Source: Methylobacterium sp. WL119
GTDB lineage: Bacteria; Pseudomonadota; Alphaproteobacteria; Rhizobiales; Beijerinckiaceae
Direction: 5' to 3'
Assembly: GCF_008039875.1 (NCBI RefSeq)
Contig: NZ_VRUU01000041.1
Coordinates: 1-43,196 of the forward strand
DNA length: 43,196 bases
Under the pieces are notes generated by a model. It was given only the letters and a program-made list of their open reading frames with translations. It was not told where the DNA came from and ran no database searches. Below, piece by piece: positions 32,688 through 43,058 of the stretch. A program made the translations under genes and the position numbers. How positions within the stretch are numbered: position 1 is the first letter of the stretch; each line of letters opens with the position of its first letter.

Positions 32688-33635
32688 ATGGTTGCGATTC
32701 CGGAAACCTTCACCGGGCATCTCGACGACGTGCGTGCCTTCTGCGCGGTGGTCGACCTCGGCAGCGTGACCCAGGCGGCGGCCTTCGTGCGCGAGACCAA
32801 GGGCAGCGTCAGCCGCCGCGTCTCGCGACTGGAGGCGGTGCTCGGCGTGACGCTGCTGGCGCGAACCTCGCGCGCGGTCTCGCCGACAGCCGACGGGCTG
32901 GTCTTCCACGCCCGCGCCCAGGAGAGCCTTGCGCTCCTCGACGAGGCTCTGGAGACGGCGCGCGGCGCGCGCACCGAACCGCGCGGGCACCTGCGCGTCA
33001 CCGCCTCCATCGATTTCGGCGTCGAGGTGCTGCCCGATCTCGTGGCGAGCTTCCGCGCTCGCTACCCGCAGATCACCATCGAAATGCTGATCACCGACAA
33101 CCGGCTGGACCTCGCCGCCAACCGCGTCGACCTCGCCCTGCGGCTCGGCGGCGCGCATCCGGACAGCGGCTACATGGCGCCGATCCTCGCCGAGCTGACG
33201 ATCGGCCTCTACGCCGCCCCGGCCTATCTCGCTCGGAAGCCGGCTCCGGCCGACCTCGCCGGGCTCTGCGACCACGACGTGGTGTTCTCGCGCGAGCGCG
33301 TCGGCGCCTCGCAGATCGCGGTGTCGGACCGGCTCGGGCGCGAGGCGCTGATCGACGTGCGCCCGGTGGTGCGGGCGACGGATTTCGCCACCGTGCTGCG
33401 GTTGACGCTGGCCGGCGTCGGCATCGGCCACATCCCGAGCCTCGTCGCCGCGAAGGCGCTGGGCGCCGGCACGCTGGTTCCGGTGATGCCCGATTGGGCG
33501 AGCCGCGGCGGGACGCTCCGGGCGGTCAGCCTCGCGGGGCGCGAATTGCCGGCGCGGGTCCGGCTGTTCCGCGAGCATGTCCGCGCGGAGGTGGCGCGCG
33601 CGTCGTCCGGTCGGCGGCTCCATGATCCGGCCTGA
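32688..33635 (+). CDS. LysR family transcriptional regulator
   Basis: 315 residues. The N-terminal helix-turn-helix is FCAVVDLGSVTQAAAFVRET, then GSVSRRVSRLEAVLGVTLLA and RTSRAVSPTADG, matching LysR. A periplasmic-binding-like effector domain follows (GHLRVTASIDFGVEVLPDLV, DLALRLGGAHPDSGYMAP, GVGIGHIPSLVAAKALGAG), in the CrgA/DmlR style. ATG 32688 has GGAG 5 bases upstream. It is divergent from the yceI-cybB cluster, so it most likely controls that cluster and itself. The effector is unknown. Confidence 0.9.
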   Translation: MVAIPETFTGHLDDVRAFCAVVDLGSVTQAAAFVRETKGSVSRRVSRLEAVLGVTLLARTSRAVSPTADGLVFHARAQESLALLDEALETARGARTEPRGHLRVTASIDFGVEVLPDLVASFRARYPQITIEMLITDNRLDLAANRVDLALRLGGAHPDSGYMAPILAELTIGLYAAPAYLARKPAPADLAGLCDHDVVFSRERVGASQIAVSDRLGREALIDVRPVVRATDFATVLRLTLAGVGIGHIPSLVAAKALGAGTLVPVMPDWASRGGTLRAVSLAGRELPARVRLFREHVRAEVARASSGRRLHDPA

Positions 33636-33705
33636 CGGCGTCTGCCGGCTCCCGGCCTCGTCGCGAGGCCGGGAGGGTCGGCACGGCCGGGCATGCCCAG
33701 AGCGC

Positions 33706-34083
33706 TCAGTCGACGGCCGCGGCTTCCAGCGTGACGGCCTTGGTCCGGGAGGGCTGGACCAGGATGCGGTCGCCGACGCGGCTGATCTCGATCGTCTCGG
33801 CGGGCGAGTCGGCCGGGCGCGGGGTCGAGAGCGTCACGCTCTGGTCGTCGGCCAGGACCGTCTCGAAGCGGACGGCGGGGGCTGCGGCGCGCGGCGCCAG
33901 GGTGACGACGACGCGATACCCTTTCGGCTCGGCGGTGTAGTAGGCGACGCCGGACAGGGTCCCGAGGTCGACGCTGCCGGCCGCGGCCGGCTTGATCTCG
34001 GCTGCGCCGGCACTGCCGAGGCCGGCGGTGAGGGCGACGATGGCCGCGAGGGCGACGGTGCGGCTGCGAGTCTTGATGGACAT
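33706..34083 (-). CDS. Small exported hypothetical protein, 125 aa
   Basis: Starts at ATG 34083 after GAAGG; the longer frame to 34164 is unsupported. A signal peptide (TVALAAIVALTAGLGSAGA) is followed by a beta-rich mature part of about 95 residues (VDLGTLSGVAYYTAEPKGYR, VVVTLAPRAAAPAVRFETVL, ISRVGDRILVQPSR). No cysteine or lipobox. It is probably periplasmic and resembles small beta-sandwich proteins common in Methylobacterium-type genomes, but I cannot name the family. It is divergent from the LysR gene at 34181 (97-base gap), which may control it. Confidence 0.7.
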   Translation of the reverse strand: MSIKTRSRTVALAAIVALTAGLGSAGAAEIKPAAAGSVDLGTLSGVAYYTAEPKGYRVVVTLAPRAAAPAVRFETVLADDQSVTLSTPRPADSPAETIEISRVGDRILVQPSRTKAVTLEAAAVD

Positions 34084-34180
34084 GATCGTGTGACCTTCGT
34101 GCTGCCAAGGGCCCGATGCCCTTGCCTTGGTCACGAATATGTTCTGCAGTGCAGCATGGATCAAACCGATCGTATCGCTG

Positions 34181-35119
34181 ATGACTATCGATCACATCGA
34201 TCTTAGCCGCATCGACCTGAATCTGCTCGTCGCCCTCGACGCGATGCTGGCCGAGCGCAGCGTGACCCGCGCCGCGGCTCGCATCGGCATCGGCCAGTCG
34301 GCGATGAGCTCGAGCCTCGCCCGCCTGCGCCGGCTGTACGACGACGAGCTGCTGACCCGCGCCCCCGACGGCATGCGGCCGACGCCACGCGCCCTGGCGC
34401 TGGCCGAGCCCGTCCGCGCGGCCCTGCGGCAGATCCAGGCGATCGTCCGGCGCGAGGCGGCGTTCGATCCGGCCACGACCGAGCGGACCTTCACGGTCAG
34501 CTTGCCGGACAGCACCGAGGTCCTGCTCGGGCCCCGGCTACTCGGCTACCTGCGCGCCGAGGCGCCGGGCATCCGCCTGCTGTTGCGCTCGGTCGACCGC
34601 ACGCACATCCTGGAGGAGCTCGACGCCGACCGGGTCGACCTCGCCATCGGCTTCGGGTTCGAGGGGCAGACCCATCACAAGCAGCGCCTGCTCTACCGCG
34701 ACACCTACGTCTGCCTGTTCGACGCCGGCCAGGTCGGGCTCGCGCCGCCGATCTCCCTGGACGACTACCTCCGCTTCCCGCACATCCTCACCAGCCTGCG
34801 CGAGACCGCCCACGGTGTCGTGGACGACGCGCTGGCCAAGCTCGGGCGGGCGCGGACGCTGGCGCTGACGACGCCGCGGTTCCTGGTGGTGCCGTTCCTG
34901 GTACGCGCCGCCCCGGTGATCACGACGATGCACGCGCGGCTCGCCACCTACTTCGCCGACGCGCTCGGGCTGACGGTGAGCCCGGCGCCGGTGGAGCTAG
35001 ACGCGGTCTCGGTCTCGATGCTGTGGCACGCCTCCTACGACGACGACCCGGCCCACCGCTGGCTGCGGCAGGTGCTGGTGCGGCTGGCGGGCGAGACGGC
35101 CGAGGTCGAGCGGCTTTAA
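34181..35119 (+). CDS. LysR family transcriptional regulator, NodD-like branch
   Basis: About 312 residues. The opening IDLSRIDLNLLVALDAMLAE, then RSVTRAAARIGIGQSAMSSS and LARLRRLYDDELLTRAPDGM, is typical of NodD/LeuO-like LysR proteins. The effector domain is complete (FTVSLPDSTEVLLGPRLLGY, DRVDLAIGFGFEGQTHHKQR, AAPVITTMHARLATYFADAL, and a final WHASYDDDPAHRWLRQ). ATG 34181 is chosen by the conserved start; no clear ribosome site is visible. The region just upstream is rich in GATC and ATCGAT. It is divergent from the small exported protein gene. Confidence 0.88.
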   Translation: MTIDHIDLSRIDLNLLVALDAMLAERSVTRAAARIGIGQSAMSSSLARLRRLYDDELLTRAPDGMRPTPRALALAEPVRAALRQIQAIVRREAAFDPATTERTFTVSLPDSTEVLLGPRLLGYLRAEAPGIRLLLRSVDRTHILEELDADRVDLAIGFGFEGQTHHKQRLLYRDTYVCLFDAGQVGLAPPISLDDYLRFPHILTSLRETAHGVVDDALAKLGRARTLALTTPRFLVVPFLVRAAPVITTMHARLATYFADALGLTVSPAPVELDAVSVSMLWHASYDDDPAHRWLRQVLVRLAGETAEVERL

Positions 35120-35175
35120 CGGGGTGGGGCAGGGGGCCGGCGCATCGCCGACCCCGCATCCCTGACCACGCTCTT

Positions 35176-35199
35176 CCCTCCCCCCTCTGCGGGGGAGGG
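35176..35199. terminator. Strong GC hairpin between convergent genes
   Basis: A perfect 9-bp stem, CCCTCCCCC with GGGGGAGGG, and a 6-base loop, midway between the LysR stop (35119) and the ABC substrate-binding protein stop (35258). It is likely a bidirectional terminator or a dispersed repeat: a closely similar CTTCCCTCCCCCC-TTGC-GGGG begins at 43074 after another gene. Confidence 0.6.
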
Positions 35200-35257
35200 A
35201 GTACCCGTCACGCATCTGCTGCGCGATCCGGTAGCGAAGGAAACCCGCGCCGCCCCA

Positions 35258-36910
35258 TCACGCCAGCGTCGTCAGGTCCTGGAACCAGTGCTGGGCCTGG
35301 GTGTAGCCCTTCACCTTCGGCGAGAGCGCGTGCGGGTTGGTGTCGTGCACGACCCAGACCTGCACCGCCTCGTCGACCACGATCTCGTGGATGCGGGCCA
35401 GCAGCTTGTCCTGCTCCGCCGGGTCGAGGCTGGCCTTGACCTTGTCGCAGAGCGCATCGACCTCGGCGTTCTTCCAGTGGCTCCAGTTCACGCCGTTCGG
35501 GGCGATCTGGCGCGAATCGTAGAAGCGCAGGATCGCGTAGAACGGATCGGAGGTGACGTAGGCGATGTTGCCGGCCGAGACGCCCTTCTGGCTCGGGTCG
35601 GCCGCGCCCTGGCGCCAGCCGGTATAGGCGACCTCCAGCTCGACGGTCTTGAACTCGACCTGGATGCCGATCTCGGCCCAGCTCTGCTGGATGAACTCGT
35701 TGATCGGCAGGGACAGCATCTGCCCGGTGCCGCCGGTGGGGATCAGGATCGTCGCCTTGACCGGGTTCTTCACCGAGAAGCCGGCCTCCTCCACGAGCGT
35801 CTTGGCCGCCGCGACGTCGGTCTTGATCTGGAAGGTCGGCTTGCCGAACCACGGGCTCGACGCCTGCACCTGCCCGACGGCCGGGGCGGCCAGGCCGCCC
35901 ATCAGCTGCACCACGCCGTCGCGGTCGATCGCGAGGTTGGCGGCCTTGCGCAGGCGGATGTCGCGCCAGGGCGAGCCCTCGACCATCGAGAGGTGGTAGT
36001 TCCAGACATGCGGCGTGTCGTTGCCGACGATCCGCATGCCGGCGGCCTTCAGACGCGGCACGGCGTCGGGCGCGGGCAATTCGATCAGGTCGACGTTGCC
36101 CGACAGGAGCGCGTTCACGCGGGCGAGGTCTTCGGGCACGCAGGCCAGCGTCAGCTTGGCGAGCTTCGGGGCGCGCTTGGGGTTCCAGTAGGCCTCGTTC
36201 GCCACGAGCTCGAGGCGGACGCGGGGCTGGAGCTGGCCGATCTTGTAAGGCCCGGTCCCGGAAGGCTGGAACGCGAACTTCGACCAGTCGCGCCCGGCCG
36301 CCTCGAACCCGGCCGGCGACGAGATCAGGAACCACAGCATCTGGTAGGGGAACAGGCTGTCGGCGGTCTTCGTCGTCACCTGCACGGTCATCGCATCGAG
36401 CTTCCGATACGACGCCACGCCGGGCAGGCGCGGCCTCACCTGGGCGGCCTGGCGCTGGTCGAAGTGCGGCGCCTCCTTGTTGAGCACCTTGTCGAAGTTC
36501 CAGATCACCGCGTCCGCATCGAAGGCCGAGCCGTCGTGGAACTTCACCCCGTCGCGCAGGTGGAACGTCCAGTTCTTGCGGTCGGCCGGGTCGCTCTCCC
36601 AGGACGTCGCGAGGCCGGGCACCATCCTGCCGGGGCGGTCCGCAACGTCGAGCTCCCAGGCGATCAGCGGATCGTAGAGGGTCAGCCCGGTGAACTGGTA
36701 GCCGCCCGCGCCCTTGTCCGGCTGCCCGGTGGTGAGCGGCAGGTCCGACATCGAGATGCTGTAGGTCAGGGTGCCCGCGGGTTTGCCGCCGGGCGCCGAG
36801 CCCCCCTGGGCGAGGGCGCCGGGCGCGGCGAGCGGCCAGCCCACCCCGAGCGCGCCGAGGGCGGCGCTGCCGAGCACGAGGTTGCGGCGCGTGAGCGAAG
36901 TCTTGTTCAT
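35258..36910 (-). CDS. ABC transporter substrate-binding protein, peptide/nickel/opine family (SBP_bac_5)
   Basis: 550 residues. The N-terminus TRRNLVLGSAALGALGVG is a twin-arginine-like signal, cleaved near residue 35. Family-5 features follow in order: LTLYDPLIAW, VPGLATSWE, NWTFHLRDGVKFHDGSAFDA (the conserved signature), PSGTGPYKI, ANEAYW, and later a long C-terminal lobe ending YTQAQHWFQDLTTLA. It would bind peptides, glutathione or related ligands in the periplasm and deliver them to an ABC permease. No permease or ATPase gene is adjacent, so it is an orphan within this window. The ribosome site before ATG 36910 is weak; a longer overlapping frame on the same strand is not coding. Confidence 0.88.
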   Translation of the reverse strand: MNKTSLTRRNLVLGSAALGALGVGWPLAAPGALAQGGSAPGGKPAGTLTYSISMSDLPLTTGQPDKGAGGYQFTGLTLYDPLIAWELDVADRPGRMVPGLATSWESDPADRKNWTFHLRDGVKFHDGSAFDADAVIWNFDKVLNKEAPHFDQRQAAQVRPRLPGVASYRKLDAMTVQVTTKTADSLFPYQMLWFLISSPAGFEAAGRDWSKFAFQPSGTGPYKIGQLQPRVRLELVANEAYWNPKRAPKLAKLTLACVPEDLARVNALLSGNVDLIELPAPDAVPRLKAAGMRIVGNDTPHVWNYHLSMVEGSPWRDIRLRKAANLAIDRDGVVQLMGGLAAPAVGQVQASSPWFGKPTFQIKTDVAAAKTLVEEAGFSVKNPVKATILIPTGGTGQMLSLPINEFIQQSWAEIGIQVEFKTVELEVAYTGWRQGAADPSQKGVSAGNIAYVTSDPFYAILRFYDSRQIAPNGVNWSHWKNAEVDALCDKVKASLDPAEQDKLLARIHEIVVDEAVQVWVVHDTNPHALSPKVKGYTQAQHWFQDLTTLA

Positions 36911-37120
36911 CGGGCACTTTTCGATCGCGGAACGGGAACGATCCGCGCGTCGAAGGAAACGGCGACGCCCTCCGTCGATCGGACGGCATCACCGATCCAC
37001 GGGCAAGGAGGACCTCCTTGCGTTCCGCCGCGTGGGCTCGTGCCGACATGGGAGGCACACAATATGCCAAGCGCCGCCCGGCACCTCCGCAACCGGTAGT
37101 CTACCGGGATCGGTTCCGGC

Positions 37121-38767
<1,647 letters not shown>

Positions 38768-38812
38768 TCAGGGACTTTCCGCCCAACAACCCGGTTTCGC
38801 GGGAGCGGTCAA

Positions 38813-39442
38813 TCAGCCCGCCGGATCCGCCGCCAGGAAGCGGGCGACGAGCATCCGCGCGAGGTCCGCGGGGGCGGCGTCGGTCAGCGCCCCGAGCTTG
38901 CCCGAGGTCGAGAGCGAGGCGAGCCCGTGCAGCGACGCCCACAGGGCGGCCACCGCCTGGGCGCGCTCGGCGGCGTCGGGCAGCAGCGGCTCCAGCGTTC
39001 CGTCGACGAGGCCGGTCGCGGAGGCCAACGCCTCCCAGTACCAGTCCGGCACCGCGGCGCCGCGCGCGGGCGCCTCGTCGGAGACGAGGCTCCAGATCGC
39101 CGAATCCGCGGCGACGAAGGCGAGGTAGGCGGAGGCCAGGGCCGCCGCGTTCGCCCGCGGTGACCCCGCCGGGTCGAGGGCCGCCGCGAGCGCGTCCCGC
39201 AGCCGGGCGAAGGTGCGGGCGTTCACCCGCAGCAGCACCGCGTCGAGATCGCCGACCGCATTGTAGATCGAGTTCGGCGCGTAGCCGATCGCGGCGGCGA
39301 GCGGCCGCATCCCGAGGGCGCGCACGCCCTGGTTCCGGACGATGCCCTCGGCGGCCTCGCAGACCAGCGCGAGGAAGCCGGCCCGGTCGACGTCGCCGCG
39401 CGGGCCGGCGGCGCGCTTCTTAACGGTCTTCACGCTATGCAT
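38813..39442 (-). CDS. TetR/AcrR family transcriptional regulator
   Basis: 209 residues. The N-terminal helix-turn-helix is FLALVCEAAEGIVRNQGVRA, then LGMRPLAAAIGYAPNSIYNA and VGDLDAVLLRVN, as in TetR proteins. The C-terminal ligand domain contains VSDEAPARGAAVPDWYWEAL and ALWASLHGLASL, which fits the WHG-type C-terminal domain. ATG 39442 is used; the frame extends to 39505 through the likely operator. It is divergent from the large acyltransferase/synthetase gene, with two TTGCAC-type palindromes in the 196-base gap, so it probably represses that gene and itself, perhaps in response to fatty-acyl compounds. Confidence 0.88.
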   Translation of the reverse strand: MHSVKTVKKRAAGPRGDVDRAGFLALVCEAAEGIVRNQGVRALGMRPLAAAIGYAPNSIYNAVGDLDAVLLRVNARTFARLRDALAAALDPAGSPRANAAALASAYLAFVAADSAIWSLVSDEAPARGAAVPDWYWEALASATGLVDGTLEPLLPDAAERAQAVAALWASLHGLASLSTSGKLGALTDAAPADLARMLVARFLAADPAG

Positions 39443-39484
39443 CCGCGGTGTCCCGTGCGGTCGCGCACGGGATGCAGCGATAGA

Positions 39485-39499
39485 TTGCACGGCGTGCAA
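39485..39499. promoter_or_regulatory. Palindromic operator candidate 1 for the TetR regulator
   Basis: TTGCAC-GGC-GTGCAA, perfect 6-bp arms with a 3-base centre, lies 43 bases upstream of the tetR start. The arm sequence recurs in the second site at 39533, which supports binding by the same dimer. Confidence 0.6.
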
Positions 39500-39532
39500 G
39501 AACAAGCTTGCGCACCGCCCGCGATCGCTTAG

Positions 39533-39549
39533 TTTGCACGTTGTTCAAA
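39533..39549. promoter_or_regulatory. Palindromic operator candidate 2 for the TetR regulator
   Basis: TTTGCAC-GTT-GTTCAAA, 7-bp arms with one mismatch and a 3-base centre, 90 bases before the start of the divergent acyltransferase gene. It shares TTGCAC and the spacing with site 1. Confidence 0.55.
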
Positions 39550-39638
39550 TGCCGTCGTCCAGCGTGGATCGCACCGGGCCCGGGATTTGACGCGACCGCA
39601 CGGGTTGAGCCAGTCATGGCCCAGCCGGGGAGACCGCC

Positions 39639-42600
39639 ATGTTCCGTTCGCTGATGACCGCCCGGCGTTTCGCGCCGCTGTTCTGGTGCCAGTTCTTCTC
39701 GGCCTTCAACGACAACTTCCTGAAGAACGCGCTCGCCTTCCTGATCCTGTTCAAGGTCTCGCAAGGCGGCGATTCCGACTCCGGCATCCTGGTGACGCTG
39801 GCGAGCGCCGTGTTCATCGGGCCGTTCTTCATCCTGTCGGGCCTCGGGGGCGAGCTCGCCGACCGCTACGACAAGGCGGTGATCGCCAAGCGGCTGAAGT
39901 TCGCCGAGATCTTCGCCGCCGGCACCGCGGTGCTCGGGTTCTTCCTCGCCTCGGTGCCGATCCTGTTCGTCGCGCTCGGGCTGTTCGGGACGATCGCGGC
40001 CCTGTTCGGGCCGATCAAGTACGGCATCCTGCCCGACCACCTGCGCCGCGAGGAGCTGCCGGCCGGCAACGCGCTGGTCGAGGCCGCGACCTTCCTCGCG
40101 ATCCTGCTCGGCACGATCGCCGCCGGCTTCGCCAGCGCCATGGGCGGCTCGCACCTCGTCTTCGGCGGCCTGATCATGGCCTTTGCCGTGCTGTGCTGGC
40201 TCGCGGCGCGGGCGATCCCGCGTACCGGCGAGGGCGCGCCCGACCTGCAGGTCGACCGCAACGTCGCGCGCTCCACCGTGGCCCTGCTGCGCGACCTGTG
40301 GAGCGACCGCCGCCTGTGGCGCGGCTCGATCATCGTCAGCTGGTTCTGGCTCGTCGGTGTGGTGGTGCTGTCCTTGCTGCCGCTGCTGGTGCGGCACGAC
40401 TTCAACGGCTCGGAGACGGTGGTCACGTTGCTGCTCGCGGTGTTCTCGGTCGGCATCGCGCTGGGCTCGGGCCTGGCCTCGTGGCTGTGCAGCGGGCGGA
40501 TCGTGCTGCTGCCCACCCCCGTCGGCGCGCTGCTGATGGCCCTGTTCGGCCTCGACCTCGCCTGGACGGTCGCCCACCACGCGCCCGAGCCCGGCGCGAT
40601 GATCGGCGCCGCCGACTTCCTGCGCACGGGCTCCGGCCTGCGGGTGGCGATCGACTTCCTCGGGCTGGCCATGGCCGGCGGCCTCTACATCGTGCCGTCG
40701 TTTGCCGCGGTGCAGGCCTGGACCGACAAGGACAAGCGCGCCCGCATCATCGGCGCCGTCAACGTGATGACCGCGGCCTTCATGGTCGGCGGCACCTTGG
40801 CGCTCGCCGCGCTTCAGGGCGCCGGCTTCTCGAGCGCGACGCTGCTGGCGCTCGTGGCGGTGCTCAACCTCGTCGTCGCGGTCGTGGTCCTCGTCACCCT
40901 GGAGACGAGCCCGTTCCGCGACTTCCTGTCGATCCTGTTCCGGGCGTTCTACCGGCTCGAGGTGCGCGGACTCGACAACGTGGAGAAGGCCGGCGCGAAC
41001 TGCATCGTCGCCCTGAACCACGTCTCGTTCCTCGACGCGCCGCTCGCCCTGTCGCTGCTCGACCAGGAGCCGGTCTTCGCCGTCGACCACGGCATCGCGC
41101 AGCGCTGGTGGGTGAAGCCGTTCCTGCGGGTCACCAAGGCGATGCCGCTCGATCCGACCCGGCCGCTCGCCACCCGCTCGCTGATCAACGCGGTGAAGGG
41201 CGGCGAGACCCTGATCATCTTCCCCGAAGGCCGCCTCACCGTCACCGGCAGCCTGATGAAGGTCTACGACGGCGCCGGCCTGATCGCCGACAAGTCCGGC
41301 GCGATGGTCCTGCCGGTGCGGATCGAGGGGCTCGAGAAGACCGTGTTCTCGCGGCTGTCCCGCGATCAGGTGAAGCGGCGCTGGTGGCCGAAGGTGGTCG
41401 TCACGGTGATGCCGCCGGTCAAGCTCGGGGTCGACCCGGAGCTGAAGGGCAAGGCGCGCCGGCAGGCGGCGGGCGCGGCGCTCTACGGCATCATGTCCGA
41501 GCTGGTGTTCGACACAACCGACATCGACCGGAGCGTGATGACGGCGCTGATCGCGGCCGCCGAGCGCTTCGGCTGGCGCCGCACGGCGCTGGAGGATCCG
41601 GTCTCGGGCAAGCTCACTTATTCCCGCCTCGTGATGGGCGCCAACATCCTCGGCCGCAAGCTGATGCCGTTGGCGGGGGAGGGGCGGGCGATCGGGCTGA
41701 TGCTGCCCAACGCGAACGGCGCCGCGGTGACGTTCTTCGCGCTGGCCTCCGCCGGCCGGGTGCCGGCGATGATCAACTTCTCGGCCGGCGCGGCCAACAT
41801 CCTCTCCGCGTGCACGGCGGCGCAGGTGACGAAGATCTTCACCTCGCGCGCCTTCATCGAGAAGGGCCGCCTCGGGCCCCTCGTCGAGGCGATCAAGGAC
41901 AAGGTCGAGCTGATCTACCTGGAGGACGTGCGCGCCACGATCACGACGGGCGACAAGATCCGCGGACTGCTGGCAGCGCGCAGGCCCCTCGTGGCGCGGA
42001 CCGGAGAGGATGCGGCCGCGATCCTGTTCACCTCCGGCTCGGAGGGGACGCCGAAGGGCGTGATGGTCGCCAACCGCGGCATGCTCTCGAACGTCGCCCA
42101 GGTCGCGGCCCGGATCGATTTCGGGCCATCCGACAAGGTGTTCAACGTGCTGCCGATCTTCCACGCCTTCGGGCTGACCTCGGCGCTGGTGCTGCCGCTG
42201 GTCTCGGGTGTGCCGGTCTACCTCTACCCGTCGCCGCTGCACTACCGGATCGTGCCGGAGCTGGTCTACGGCTCGAACGCCACGGTCCTGTTCGGCACCG
42301 ACACCTTCCTGACCGGCTACGCCAAGGTGGCGCACGCCTACGACCTGCGCAGCTTGCGCTACGTCGTGGCCGGCGCCGAGCCGGTGAAGGATTCGACCCG
42401 CCGGACCTACGCGGAGAAGTTCGGCCTGCGCATCCTCGAGGGCTACGGCGTCACCGAGTGCGGACCGGTGGTCGCGGTCAACACGCCGATGTTCAACCGC
42501 TTCGGCACCGTCGGGCGCCTGGTGCCGGGCATGGAGCACCGCCTCGACCCGGTCCCCGGCATCGAGGAGGGCGGCCGCCTCGTGGTGCGCGGCCCCAACA

Positions 42601-43058
42601 TCATGCTCGGCTACCTGCGCGCCGAGAACCCCGGCGTGCTGGAGCCGCCGCCGGACGGCTGGCACGACACCGGCGACATCGTCGCCATCGACGCGCAGGG
42701 CTTCGTCGCGATCAAGGGCCGCGCCAAGCGCTTCGCCAAGATCGCCGGCGAGATGATCTCGCTCGCCGGCATCGAGGCGACCGCCGCCGACCTGTGGCCG
42801 GACAGCCCGAGCGCGGTGGCCGCGGTGCCGGACGCGCGCAAGGGCGAGCGGCTGGTGCTGTTCACCCAGCGCAAGGACGCGACGCGCGCCGCCTACCAGA
42901 CCTTCGCCAAGGGCCGGGGCGCCCCCGACCTCGCGATCCCGGCCGAGGTGGTGGTGGTCGACGCGATCCCGATGCTCGGCACCGGCAAGGTCGATCAGGT
43001 GGCGGTGACCAAGCTCGCGCAGGAGCGCGCGGGCGGGCAGGAGGCGACGGCGGCGTGA
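39639..43058 (+). CDS. LplT-Aas type fusion: MFS lysophospholipid flippase, PlsC acyltransferase and acyl-ACP synthetase
   Basis: 1139 residues in three parts. Residues about 1-420 form a 12-span MFS domain opening RRFAPLFWCQFFSAFNDNFL and containing FGPIKYGILPDHL, as in LplT. Residues about 430-640 are a PlsC acyltransferase with NHVSFLDAP (H461, D466) and FPEGRLT (from F528). Residues about 660-1139 are an AMP-forming acyl-acid synthetase with the P-loop LFTSGSEGTPKGV (from L796), EGYGVTECGP and the GWHDTGDIV and late-Lys GTGKVD motifs. In E. coli LplT imports lyso-phosphatidylethanolamine and Aas re-acylates it using acyl-ACP; here both are one inner-membrane protein. GGGGAG precedes ATG 39639. 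Divergent from tetR. Confidence 0.92.
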   Translation: MFRSLMTARRFAPLFWCQFFSAFNDNFLKNALAFLILFKVSQGGDSDSGILVTLASAVFIGPFFILSGLGGELADRYDKAVIAKRLKFAEIFAAGTAVLGFFLASVPILFVALGLFGTIAALFGPIKYGILPDHLRREELPAGNALVEAATFLAILLGTIAAGFASAMGGSHLVFGGLIMAFAVLCWLAARAIPRTGEGAPDLQVDRNVARSTVALLRDLWSDRRLWRGSIIVSWFWLVGVVVLSLLPLLVRHDFNGSETVVTLLLAVFSVGIALGSGLASWLCSGRIVLLPTPVGALLMALFGLDLAWTVAHHAPEPGAMIGAADFLRTGSGLRVAIDFLGLAMAGGLYIVPSFAAVQAWTDKDKRARIIGAVNVMTAAFMVGGTLALAALQGAGFSSATLLALVAVLNLVVAVVVLVTLETSPFRDFLSILFRAFYRLEVRGLDNVEKAGANCIVALNHVSFLDAPLALSLLDQEPVFAVDHGIAQRWWVKPFLRVTKAMPLDPTRPLATRSLINAVKGGETLIIFPEGRLTVTGSLMKVYDGAGLIADKSGAMVLPVRIEGLEKTVFSRLSRDQVKRRWWPKVVVTVMPPVKLGVDPELKGKARRQAAGAALYGIMSELVFDTTDIDRSVMTALIAAAERFGWRRTALEDPVSGKLTYSRLVMGANILGRKLMPLAGEGRAIGLMLPNANGAAVTFFALASAGRVPAMINFSAGAANILSACTAAQVTKIFTSRAFIEKGRLGPLVEAIKDKVELIYLEDVRATITTGDKIRGLLAARRPLVARTGEDAAAILFTSGSEGTPKGVMVANRGMLSNVAQVAARIDFGPSDKVFNVLPIFHAFGLTSALVLPLVSGVPVYLYPSPLHYRIVPELVYGSNATVLFGTDTFLTGYAKVAHAYDLRSLRYVVAGAEPVKDSTRRTYAEKFGLRILEGYGVTECGPVVAVNTPMFNRFGTVGRLVPGMEHRLDPVPGIEEGGRLVVRGPNIMLGYLRAENPGVLEPPPDGWHDTGDIVAIDAQGFVAIKGRAKRFAKIAGEMISLAGIEATAADLWPDSPSAVAAVPDARKGERLVLFTQRKDATRAAYQTFAKGRGAPDLAIPAEVVVVDAIPMLGTGKVDQVAVTKLAQERAGGQEATAA

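Noticed and set aside
35208..37070. A 620-codon frame overlapping the substrate-binding protein
   Set aside because: Composition is Arg/Gly/Ala noise, and the other frame on the same strand has the full SBP family-5 signature.
39435..42665. A very long open frame (1076 codons) on the minus strand opposite the LplT-Aas fusion
   Set aside because: Its translation is His/Arg/Asp/Gln-rich noise, the antisense shadow of a GC-rich gene whose plus-strand frame has three clear domains.
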